Shown piece by piece: positions 1-5,603 of a stretch of 8,623 nt of DNA. Below the pieces are notes generated by a model, which saw nothing but the letters and a program-made list of their open reading frames with translations, did no database searches and was not told the origin of the DNA. Origin of the DNA: an uncultured Collinsella sp. Its GTDB lineage: Bacteria; Actinomycetota; Coriobacteriia; Coriobacteriales; Coriobacteriaceae. The position numbers were made by a program, and so were the translations under genes. The stretch is taken from NCBI GenBank assembly GCA_902470265.1, contig CABRFW010000057.1, positions 1-8,623 on the forward strand, in the 5' to 3' direction. Numbering within the stretch: the stretch's first letter is position 1; each line of letters begins with the position of its first letter.

Positions 1-1265
1 GGCCCGAAAGAAAGGTAGGAGGCCATGACGAAAGGTCTGCACGTGCCTTCCGAGATCGGCAAGCTCAGGAAGGTCTGCCTGCACCGTCCCGGCGACGAGC
101 TCCTCAACCTGCCGCCCGACGAGCTCGAGCGACTCCTGTTCGACGACGTCCCGTTCCTGGAGGTCGCGCAGCAGGAGCACGACACCTTCGCCCAGATCCT
201 GAGGGACCAGGGCGTGGAGGTCCTCTATCTCGAGAACCTCGTCGCCGAGGTGTTCGACCAGGTCCCCGGCGCCCGCGCCGAGTTCACCGACCAGTACATC
301 GCCGAGGCCGGCATCCGCGGCCAGCACATGCCGCAGATCGTCCGCGAGAAGCTGGACTCCATCGAGGACAACCTCGAGTTCGTCAAGAAGACCATGGCCG
401 GCATGACCAAGTCCGAGATCGACATGCCCCTCACGGCCTCCACGACCCTCGACTCCCTGGTCAACTCCGAGTCCGAGTCCGACCTGATCATCGACCCGAT
501 GCCCAACCTCTACTTCACCCGCGACCCGTTCGCGGTCGTCGGCGAGGGCGTCAACCTCAACCGCATGTACTCGGTCACCCGCAACCGCGAGACCCTGTAC
601 GGCAAGTACGTCTTCAAGTACCACCCCGACTACAAGGACGTCTCGCTGTACTTCCGCCGCGACTGCCAGTTCCACACCGAGGGCGGCGACGTGCTGAACA
701 TCAACGAGAAGACCCTCGCCGTCGGCATCTCCCAGCGCACCCAGGCCGCCGCGATCGACGTCATGGCCCAGAACATCTTCTGGAACTCGGACTCCAAGGT
801 CGAGCGCATCCTGGCCTTCGACATCCCGGTCTCGCGCGCCTTCATGCACCTCGACACGGTCTTCACCCAGATCGACGTCGATAAGTTCACGATCCACCCC
901 GCCATCATGGGCACCCTGCGCGTCTACGAGCTGACCGCCGGCAAGAACCCGGGCGACGTGAACATCCGCCTGATCGAGGACACCCTCGAGCACGTCCTGG
1001 AGGACGCCACCGGCGTCGACCAGGTCAAGCTGATCCCCTGCGGCGGCGGCGACCCGATCGCGGCCTCCCGCGAGCAGTGGAACGACGGCTCCAACACCCT
1101 GTGCGTCGAGCCCGGCAAGATCTGCGTCTACGCCCGCAACACCGTCACCAACGACGTGCTGTACAAGGAGGGCCTGGACCTTCTCGTCGTGCCCTCCGCC
1201 GAGCTCTCCCGCGGCCGCGGCGGCCCGCGCTGCATGAGCATGCCCTTCTGGCGCGAGGACCTCTA
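1..1265. repeat. Direct repeat containing arcA, left copy
   Basis: Bases 1-1265 match 3090-4354 at a constant offset of 3089, with no difference that I found when reading both copies line by line. The match covers the ribosome-binding leader and the whole arcA frame, and ends after the first two bases of the stop codon (TAG versus TAA). The left end is cut by the window, so the true unit may be longer. Confidence 0.95.
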
Positions 1266-1266
1266 G
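25..1266 (+). CDS. arcA: Arginine deiminase ArcA, copy 1
   Basis: Cytoplasmic enzyme that hydrolyses L-arginine to citrulline and ammonia, the first step of the ADI pathway. The 413-residue length is normal for the family. The family signatures are all present: FTRDP with Asp167, EGGD at 219-222, HLD with His275 and Asp277, and the C-terminal GGPRCMSMP with the nucleophile Cys403. The ATG is supported by an AGGAGG at 17-22, unusually close to the start (2 bases), with a second AAAGG farther out, and by the family-typical N-terminus (LHVPSEIGKL, HRPG). Third codon positions are almost all C or G, more so than in the aminotransferase downstream. The protein is identical to that of the second copy at 3114-4355; only the stop codon differs (TAG here, TAA there). 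Its promoter lies outside the window. Function is very secure; whether both copies are expressed is unknown. Confidence 0.97.
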   Translation: MTKGLHVPSEIGKLRKVCLHRPGDELLNLPPDELERLLFDDVPFLEVAQQEHDTFAQILRDQGVEVLYLENLVAEVFDQVPGARAEFTDQYIAEAGIRGQHMPQIVREKLDSIEDNLEFVKKTMAGMTKSEIDMPLTASTTLDSLVNSESESDLIIDPMPNLYFTRDPFAVVGEGVNLNRMYSVTRNRETLYGKYVFKYHPDYKDVSLYFRRDCQFHTEGGDVLNINEKTLAVGISQRTQAAAIDVMAQNIFWNSDSKVERILAFDIPVSRAFMHLDTVFTQIDVDKFTIHPAIMGTLRVYELTAGKNPGDVNIRLIEDTLEHVLEDATGVDQVKLIPCGGGDPIAASREQWNDGSNTLCVEPGKICVYARNTVTNDVLYKEGLDLLVVPSAELSRGRGGPRCMSMPFWREDL

Positions 1267-1299
1267 GGTCTTCTAGGACCCGTACAGGTCATAATACAT

Positions 1300-1321
1300 A
1301 CATCTAGCTGCCATTAGATGT
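1300..1321 (+). other. Small hairpin after arcA copy 1
   Basis: ACATCTA at 1300-1306 and TAGATGT at 1315-1321 form a 7-bp perfect inverted repeat with an 8-base loop. It lies just before the larger hairpin at 1327-1360 and has no T-tract. It is AT-rich and weak, so it may have no function. Confidence 0.4.
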
Positions 1322-1326
1322 CTCCC

Positions 1327-1361
1327 ATTGGGGCGGTGCGGGTTTTCGCACCGCCCCAATC
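1327..1361 (+). terminator. 14-bp hairpin between arcA copy 1 and the aminotransferase gene
   Basis: ATTGGGGCGGTGCG (1327-1340) and its exact reverse complement (1347-1360) flank the 6-base loop GGTTTT. The stem is very stable, but only a poor T-run (CTTGT) follows, so termination may be partial. It sits 55 bases before the aminotransferase start and could limit read-through from arcA copy 1 or protect its mRNA 3' end. Confidence 0.6.
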
Positions 1362-1415
1362 TTGTATGAGGAACGTCAACACGATTGGATGACTGCTTTT
1401 GTAAGGAGCTTGGCC

Positions 1416-2540
1416 ATGGACATCAAGACGATTGGCGTTGAGGAATGGCTCAACGTTTGGGAGAAGAGCGCCACGTGGGACATCGCCCAGTCGACGATCT
1501 CGTCGCTCACCATGGGCGAGCTGCGCGCGCTTGATGAACAGGACGGCGCCACGTTCTACGAGCGCCTGGATCGCGAGAAGATGAACTACGGCTGGATCGA
1601 GGGCTCGCCGGAGTTTAAGGCCGAGGTTGCCAAGCTGTATCGTCGGGAGGTCAATCCCGATCACATCCTGCAGACCAATGGCTGCACGGGCGCTAACCTC
1701 AACGCCATCATGGCTGTGGTCGAGCCCGGTGACCATGTTATCGCCGAGTGGCCCACCTACGCGCCGCTCTACGAGATTCCGCGCACGCTGGGCGCCGAGG
1801 TCGAGTATTGGGAGCTTCGCGAGGAACTCGGCTGGAAGCCCGATATCGAGGAACTCAAGCGCTTGGTGCGCCCCAACACCAGACTCATCTGCATCAACAA
1901 CGCATCGAACCCCATCGGTACGGTGCTCGATACCGATATGCTCGGCCAGATTGCCGAGATCGCCCGTTCGGTGGGCGCCTACGTGCTGTGCGACGAGGTG
2001 TATCTGCCGCTCGAAAACACTGAGTCCTTTATGTCGATGGTCGACGTGTACGAGAGGGCCATTGTCACCAACTCGTTGTCGAAGACCTATTCGACGCCTG
2101 CGGCCCGCGTGAGCTGGGTCGTGGCCGACGAAGAGGTGTCCAACCGCATCCGTACCTATCGCGATTACACCATGATCTGCGGCGGTGTGTTCAACGACGC
2201 CTTGGCGACCTATGTGCTTGAGCACAAGGACAAGATCCTCGAGCGCAATCGCAAGATCGTGTTTGGCAACCGCGATATCGCGCAGGCTTGGATCGATACG
2301 CAGCATCGCGTTTCCTGGACGGCCCCACAGGGCGTGTCTACCTCGTTTATCCAGCTGGATATTCCCGAGGACGACGAGGAGTTCTGCAAGCGCCTGCTGT
2401 CCGAGAGGGGAGTGCTGCTGGTACCCGGCAGCCGCTTTGAGCTTCCCTGTGGCGCACGCCTGGGCTACTGCGCGAGCGAGGACGTTCTGCGCGAGGGCCT
2501 GAGGCTTTTGGGCGAGGCGCTGGCGGAGTTTGATCGCTAG
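1416..2540 (+). CDS. Class I/II PLP-dependent aminotransferase, substrate unknown
   Basis: Fold-type I pyridoxal-phosphate enzyme of 374 residues. Visible landmarks in order are: the YGWIEGSPEFK segment near 58-68; NNASNPIGT (161-169), the equivalent of the usual NNPNNPTG; CDEVY (192-196) with the PLP-binding Asp193 and Tyr196; TNSLSKTYS with the Schiff-base Lys223; Arg231, probably a phosphate ligand; and CGARLGY with Arg348 for the substrate carboxylate. I chose ATG 1416 because AAGGAG (1403-1408) lies 7 bases upstream; in-frame earlier starts (TTG 1362, ATG 1389) lack such a site. Codon use is more mixed than in arcA. It resembles the aminotransferase branch that includes capreomycidine synthase-like proteins, from memory only. 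Lying between two arcA copies suggests a role with arginine or a related amino acid, but transamination of another substrate is equally possible. Confidence 0.88.
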   Translation: MDIKTIGVEEWLNVWEKSATWDIAQSTISSLTMGELRALDEQDGATFYERLDREKMNYGWIEGSPEFKAEVAKLYRREVNPDHILQTNGCTGANLNAIMAVVEPGDHVIAEWPTYAPLYEIPRTLGAEVEYWELREELGWKPDIEELKRLVRPNTRLICINNASNPIGTVLDTDMLGQIAEIARSVGAYVLCDEVYLPLENTESFMSMVDVYERAIVTNSLSKTYSTPAARVSWVVADEEVSNRIRTYRDYTMICGGVFNDALATYVLEHKDKILERNRKIVFGNRDIAQAWIDTQHRVSWTAPQGVSTSFIQLDIPEDDEEFCKRLLSERGVLLVPGSRFELPCGARLGYCASEDVLREGLRLLGEALAEFDR

Positions 2541-2546
2541 GATTCC

Positions 2547-2588
2547 GATGATCTTCGAGGGCGTTATCTAAATTGGCCGAAGATAATC
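2547..2588. repeat. Imperfect inverted repeat before the terminator
   Basis: GATGATCTTCG (2547-2557) pairs with CGAAGATAATC (2578-2588), 10 of 11 positions, around a 20-base loop. It directly abuts the terminator that follows the aminotransferase gene and may be part of its 3' end structure. Confidence 0.4.
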
Positions 2589-2589
2589 G

Positions 2590-2628
2590 AAAACGGACCC
2601 GTTTCCCTAGTGAAACGGGTCCGTTTTT
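2590..2628 (+). terminator. Intrinsic terminator of the aminotransferase gene
   Basis: A 16-bp perfect stem (2590-2605 with 2612-2627) closes the 6-base loop CCTAGT. The right arm runs into TTTTT at 2624-2628. The left arm begins with four A, so the element could also work for minus-strand transcripts. It separates the aminotransferase unit from the arcA2-arcB unit. Confidence 0.9.
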
Positions 2629-2705
2629 CTATACCGAGAAGTCAAGTTGTTACAAATGGGGCCGTAAAGCGAGCCGGTATCCGCTGGGCCTTATACTGAG
2701 TTTCC

Positions 2706-2750
2706 GGTGAACGGTATCAAGCGTCTGGTAAACGGTAATTAATTTACCAG
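2706..2750. promoter_or_regulatory. Possible operator: phased direct repeat plus inverted repeat
   Basis: GGTGAACGGTA (2706-2716) recurs as GGTAAACGGTA (2727-2737), 10 of 11 matches, exactly 21 bp apart, about two helical turns. The second copy overlaps an 8-bp inverted repeat, CTGGTAAA (2725-2732) and TTTACCAG (2743-2750). Such phasing is typical of a regulator binding one DNA face. I do not recognise the motif; it does not look like an ARG box. Confidence 0.5.
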
Positions 2751-2751
2751 A

Positions 2752-2790
2752 AATGAATAGGACAAACTTTTTTCTGAATAAAAATGAAAA
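2752..2790. promoter_or_regulatory. Tandem ARG-box-like sites (ArgR/AhrC)
   Basis: The right site, TCTGAATAAAAATGAAAA (2773-2790), matches the Bacillus AhrC consensus CATGAATAAAAATKCAAK at 14 of 18 positions by my hand alignment. The left site, 2752-2769, keeps only the first half (ATGAATA). The two 18-bp sites are separated by 3 bp, the spacing known for paired ARG boxes bound by the ArgR hexamer. Another half site in inverse orientation (CTATTCAT, 2820-2827) lies further down. In several bacteria ArgR-type proteins with arginine activate ADI operons, which fits this position about 320-360 bases upstream of arcA copy 2. Chance matches in AT-rich DNA remain possible. Confidence 0.5.
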
Positions 2791-2977
2791 TGGTTGAGAC
2801 GCGGTATGAACCGCTAATTCTATTCATAGCTTTAGTGGAAATATGCAATTTGAGGATGGTTTAACAAAGTTAAGTTCCATTTGATTTTAGGATTGAAAAC
2901 GCGTTTAAGCACGTAAATACGCTTTATTAAGATGAAGTGTGCCATGCGTGAAGTATATGTGTATGCCGTTCACCCCC

Positions 2978-3031
2978 TATAAAAAACCGTTCGGGGGCAA
3001 GGTGGAAGTATGGGCTGATTTTGGATATAAA
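2978..3031 (+). promoter_or_regulatory. Candidate promoter elements for arcA copy 2
   Basis: Two TATAAA hexamers could be -10 elements: 2978-2983, lying in the loop between CCCCC (2973-2977) and GGGGG (2993-2997), and 3026-3031. The second has TGGAAG (3003-3008), a poor -35, at 17-bp spacing; the first has no recognisable -35. A weak -35 would fit an activator-dependent promoter. I cannot choose between them. Confidence 0.35.
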
Positions 3032-3077
3032 TATGTCGTCAGCAATAACGCCTCACACGGAGGGGCGCTAACGAATC

Positions 3078-3111
3078 GGCCCTGACAAGGGCCCGAAAGA
3101 AAGGTAGGAGG
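3078..3111 (+). promoter_or_regulatory. Leader hairpin and ribosome binding site of arcA copy 2
   Basis: GGCCCT (3078-3083) and AGGGCC (3088-3093) form a 6-bp GC stem with loop GACA. It is followed by the purine-rich run GAAAGAAAGG and by AGGAGG (3106-3111), only 2 bases before the ATG. The part from 3090 on is also present before copy 1. Confidence 0.55.
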
Positions 3112-4354
3112 CCATGACGAAAGGTCTGCACGTGCCTTCCGAGATCGGCAAGCTCAGGAAGGTCTGCCTGCACCGTCCCGGCGACGAGCTCCTCAACCTG
3201 CCGCCCGACGAGCTCGAGCGACTCCTGTTCGACGACGTCCCGTTCCTGGAGGTCGCGCAGCAGGAGCACGACACCTTCGCCCAGATCCTGAGGGACCAGG
3301 GCGTGGAGGTCCTCTATCTCGAGAACCTCGTCGCCGAGGTGTTCGACCAGGTCCCCGGCGCCCGCGCCGAGTTCACCGACCAGTACATCGCCGAGGCCGG
3401 CATCCGCGGCCAGCACATGCCGCAGATCGTCCGCGAGAAGCTGGACTCCATCGAGGACAACCTCGAGTTCGTCAAGAAGACCATGGCCGGCATGACCAAG
3501 TCCGAGATCGACATGCCCCTCACGGCCTCCACGACCCTCGACTCCCTGGTCAACTCCGAGTCCGAGTCCGACCTGATCATCGACCCGATGCCCAACCTCT
3601 ACTTCACCCGCGACCCGTTCGCGGTCGTCGGCGAGGGCGTCAACCTCAACCGCATGTACTCGGTCACCCGCAACCGCGAGACCCTGTACGGCAAGTACGT
3701 CTTCAAGTACCACCCCGACTACAAGGACGTCTCGCTGTACTTCCGCCGCGACTGCCAGTTCCACACCGAGGGCGGCGACGTGCTGAACATCAACGAGAAG
3801 ACCCTCGCCGTCGGCATCTCCCAGCGCACCCAGGCCGCCGCGATCGACGTCATGGCCCAGAACATCTTCTGGAACTCGGACTCCAAGGTCGAGCGCATCC
3901 TGGCCTTCGACATCCCGGTCTCGCGCGCCTTCATGCACCTCGACACGGTCTTCACCCAGATCGACGTCGATAAGTTCACGATCCACCCCGCCATCATGGG
4001 CACCCTGCGCGTCTACGAGCTGACCGCCGGCAAGAACCCGGGCGACGTGAACATCCGCCTGATCGAGGACACCCTCGAGCACGTCCTGGAGGACGCCACC
4101 GGCGTCGACCAGGTCAAGCTGATCCCCTGCGGCGGCGGCGACCCGATCGCGGCCTCCCGCGAGCAGTGGAACGACGGCTCCAACACCCTGTGCGTCGAGC
4201 CCGGCAAGATCTGCGTCTACGCCCGCAACACCGTCACCAACGACGTGCTGTACAAGGAGGGCCTGGACCTTCTCGTCGTGCCCTCCGCCGAGCTCTCCCG
4301 CGGCCGCGGCGGCCCGCGCTGCATGAGCATGCCCTTCTGGCGCGAGGACCTCTA
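3090..4354. repeat. Direct repeat containing arcA, right copy
   Basis: Same-orientation partner of the repeat at 1-1265. Synonymous positions are identical as well as the protein, so the copies are either very recent, kept alike by gene conversion, or forced alike by an assembler. Flanks downstream of the stop codon are unrelated (two different hairpin regions). Upstream identity cannot be followed because the left copy begins at the window edge. Confidence 0.95.
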
Positions 4355-4355
4355 A
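3114..4355 (+). CDS. arcA: Arginine deiminase ArcA, copy 2
   Basis: Same 413-residue protein as copy 1: arginine to citrulline plus ammonia, with Asp167 (FTRDP), EGGD at 219-222, His275/Asp277 and Cys403 in GGPRCM all intact. This copy heads the arcA-arcB-transporter set, with 105 bases to arcB, and so looks like the operon member. It ends in TAA where copy 1 ends in TAG. The control region upstream carries ARG-box-like sites, suggesting response to arginine. The two copies being the same to the base implies a recent event, gene conversion or an assembly effect. GC at third positions is near saturation, which also leaves very long open frames on the opposite strand. Confidence 0.97.
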   Translation: MTKGLHVPSEIGKLRKVCLHRPGDELLNLPPDELERLLFDDVPFLEVAQQEHDTFAQILRDQGVEVLYLENLVAEVFDQVPGARAEFTDQYIAEAGIRGQHMPQIVREKLDSIEDNLEFVKKTMAGMTKSEIDMPLTASTTLDSLVNSESESDLIIDPMPNLYFTRDPFAVVGEGVNLNRMYSVTRNRETLYGKYVFKYHPDYKDVSLYFRRDCQFHTEGGDVLNINEKTLAVGISQRTQAAAIDVMAQNIFWNSDSKVERILAFDIPVSRAFMHLDTVFTQIDVDKFTIHPAIMGTLRVYELTAGKNPGDVNIRLIEDTLEHVLEDATGVDQVKLIPCGGGDPIAASREQWNDGSNTLCVEPGKICVYARNTVTNDVLYKEGLDLLVVPSAELSRGRGGPRCMSMPFWREDL

Positions 4356-4367
4356 GTCTTTCCGTTT

Positions 4368-4415
4368 CCGGTGCGGTCCCCCTACAACCGCACCGGCTTC
4401 GCCCGTTAAACGGGC
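4368..4415 (+). other. Two hairpins in the arcA-arcB spacer
   Basis: CCGGTGCGGT (4368-4377) and ACCGCACCGG (4387-4396) form a perfect 10-bp stem with a 9-base loop. GCCCG (4401-4405) and CGGGC (4411-4415) form a second stem around TTAAA. Neither is followed by a T-tract. They are better read as mRNA processing, stability or partial attenuation elements inside the operon than as a full terminator. Confidence 0.55.
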
Positions 4416-4460
4416 AACACTGATACTTACGTAATTCATTTCTTCGAAAGGAATCGAACC

Positions 4461-5456
4461 ATGGGTGTTAACCTCTCCGGCCGTAGCTTCCTCAAGCTTC
4501 TCGACCTCACCACCGAGGAGATCGAGTACCTGCTCAAGCTCTCCAAGAACTTCAAGGATATGAAGCGCGCTGGCGTTCCGCATCGCTATCTCGAGGGCAA
4601 GAACATCGTTCTGCTCTTCCAGAAGACCTCCACTCGTACCCGCTGCGCCTTCGAGGTCGGCGGCATGGACCTGGGCATGGGCGTGACCTATCTCGATCCC
4701 GGTTCGTCGCAGATGGGCAAGAAGGAGTCCATCGAGGACACCGCCCGCGTTCTCGGCCGCATGTATGACGGCATCGAGTTCCGTGGCTTTGCCCAGGACG
4801 ACGTCGAGGAGCTCGCTGCTAAGTCCGGCGTGCCCGTGTGGAACGGCCTGACCACTGAGTGGCATCCCACCCAGATGCTCGCCGATATCCTGACCGTCCA
4901 GGAGAACTTCAACTACGACATCAAGGGCAAGACCCTCGTCTTCATGGGCGACTGCAAGAACAACGTCGCTCGCTCCCTCATGGTCGTCTGCTCCAAGCTC
5001 GGCATGAACTTCGTGGCCTGCGGCCCCGAGGAGTGCATGCCCGCCGACGACGTCATCGAGGCCTGCAAGCCCATCGCCGAGGCCAACGGTTGCACCATCA
5101 AGCTGACCACCGACGTCAAGGACGGCGTCACCGGTGCCGACGTTATCTACACCGACGTGTGGGTCTCCATGGGCGAGCCCGACGAGGTCTGGGCCGAGCG
5201 CATCGCTCAGCTCACCCCGTATCGTGTCACCTCCGAGGTCATGGCTATGGCCAACCCGGGTGCCATCTTCCTGCACTGCCTGCCCAGCTTCCACGACACC
5301 AACACCACCATTGGCGCCGAGAAGTGCGAGCAGTTCGGCATCACCGAGCAGGAGGTCACCGACGAGGTCTTCGAGAGCCCCGCTTCCAAGGTCTTCGACG
5401 AGGCCGAGAACCGCATGCACACCATCAAGGCTGTCATGTACGCCACGCTCAAGTAA
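4461..5456 (+). CDS. arcB: Ornithine carbamoyltransferase, catabolic ArcB
   Basis: Cytoplasmic transcarbamylase of 331 residues, the usual OTC length. In this pathway it runs in the catabolic direction: citrulline plus phosphate to ornithine plus carbamoyl phosphate. The carbamoyl-phosphate site is seen as STRTR (57-61) and HPTQ (135-138). The ornithine side is seen as Asp232 and SMG (236-238), and HCLP (272-275) carries the active-site cysteine. The C-terminus has the typical [18 protein letters not shown] stretch. The ATG follows AAAGGA (4447-4452) by 8 bases. The assignment as catabolic rests on the neighbour arcA, since sequence motifs do not separate anabolic ArgF from ArcB. Codons contain more T-ending forms than arcA. 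Confidence 0.96.
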   Translation: MGVNLSGRSFLKLLDLTTEEIEYLLKLSKNFKDMKRAGVPHRYLEGKNIVLLFQKTSTRTRCAFEVGGMDLGMGVTYLDPGSSQMGKKESIEDTARVLGRMYDGIEFRGFAQDDVEELAAKSGVPVWNGLTTEWHPTQMLADILTVQENFNYDIKGKTLVFMGDCKNNVARSLMVVCSKLGMNFVACGPEECMPADDVIEACKPIAEANGCTIKLTTDVKDGVTGADVIYTDVWVSMGEPDEVWAERIAQLTPYRVTSEVMAMANPGAIFLHCLPSFHDTNTTIGAEKCEQFGITEQEVTDEVFESPASKVFDEAENRMHTIKAVMYATLK

Positions 5457-5472
5457 GAGCATCTAGCATCTC

Positions 5473-5510
5473 GCTCGGGGTGTATTGCTGCACACCCCGA
5501 GCAGTTTTAT
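5473..5510 (+). terminator. Intrinsic terminator after arcB
   Basis: GCTCGGGGTGT (5473-5483) pairs perfectly with ACACCCCGAGC (5492-5502) around an 8-base loop, followed by AGTTTTAT. Because the transporter gene follows closely, this probably lowers rather than abolishes its transcription, or the transporter has its own promoter. Confidence 0.8.
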
Positions 5511-5519
5511 CTGGTAATA

Positions 5520-5570
5520 ATCTCGCATCAAGCGGCAGGCACGGCACGGAAGAGCCGCTTCTGGCGAGAT
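5520..5570 (+). promoter_or_regulatory. Long leader hairpin before the transporter gene
   Basis: ATCTCGC (5520-5526) pairs with GCGAGAT (5564-5570), and inside it AAGCGGC (5530-5536) pairs with GCCGCTT (5554-5560), separated by a symmetric 3x3 internal loop. The 17-base apical loop holds GGCACGGCACGG. The structure ends 18 bases before the G-rich ribosome binding site. It could control translation or stabilise the downstream mRNA. It matches no riboswitch I know. Confidence 0.5.
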
Positions 5571-5603
5571 CAGTAAATGATTTATGAAGGGGGGATGAGA
5601 ACT

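Larger units (their letters stand above)
2541..3113. other. Gene-free control region upstream of arcA copy 2
   Basis: No convincing gene here. From left to right it holds an imperfect inverted repeat (2547-2588), a strong terminator (2590-2628), a 21-bp-spaced direct repeat overlapping an inverted repeat (2706-2750), two ARG-box-like sites (2752-2790), a GCGGT/ACCGC inverted repeat (2801-2814), TTAAC/GTTAA (2861-2873), the 10-base palindrome AAACGCGTTT (2897-2906), two possible -10 elements, and a short hairpin just before the arcA leader. Between about 2700 and 2940 the DNA is clearly more AT-rich than the genes on either side, as expected for a regulated promoter region. Confidence 0.75.

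Noticed and set aside
1366..1392. Nine-codon frame as a leader peptide for the aminotransferase
   Set aside because: No ribosome binding site precedes it, its codons suggest no attenuation logic, and no alternative hairpin pairing depends on it.
1314..2306. Minus-strand open frame of 330 codons over the aminotransferase
   Set aside because: Shadow of the PLP enzyme gene; the predicted protein has no motif and the frame runs through the hairpin at 1327-1360.
2948..2973. CRP/FNR-type site (GTGAA ... TTCAC)
   Set aside because: The half sites are 16 bases apart instead of the expected spacing, and a TGTGA-N6-TCACA alignment fails by one base.
1..4355. arcA-aminotransferase segment as a transposon or composite mobile element
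   Set aside because: No transposase, terminal inverted repeats or target duplication are visible; the repeats are the arcA genes themselves.
4423..4440. ARG-box half site (ATTCA) before arcB
   Set aside because: Only the right half matches; the other half fails at most positions, so a chance match is likely.
3039..5462. Minus-strand open frame of 807 codons across arcA copy 2 and arcB
   Set aside because: It lies antisense to two well-identified genes whose third codon positions are nearly all C or G, which removes stops on the opposite strand. The translation is V/L/D/G-rich with no family features.
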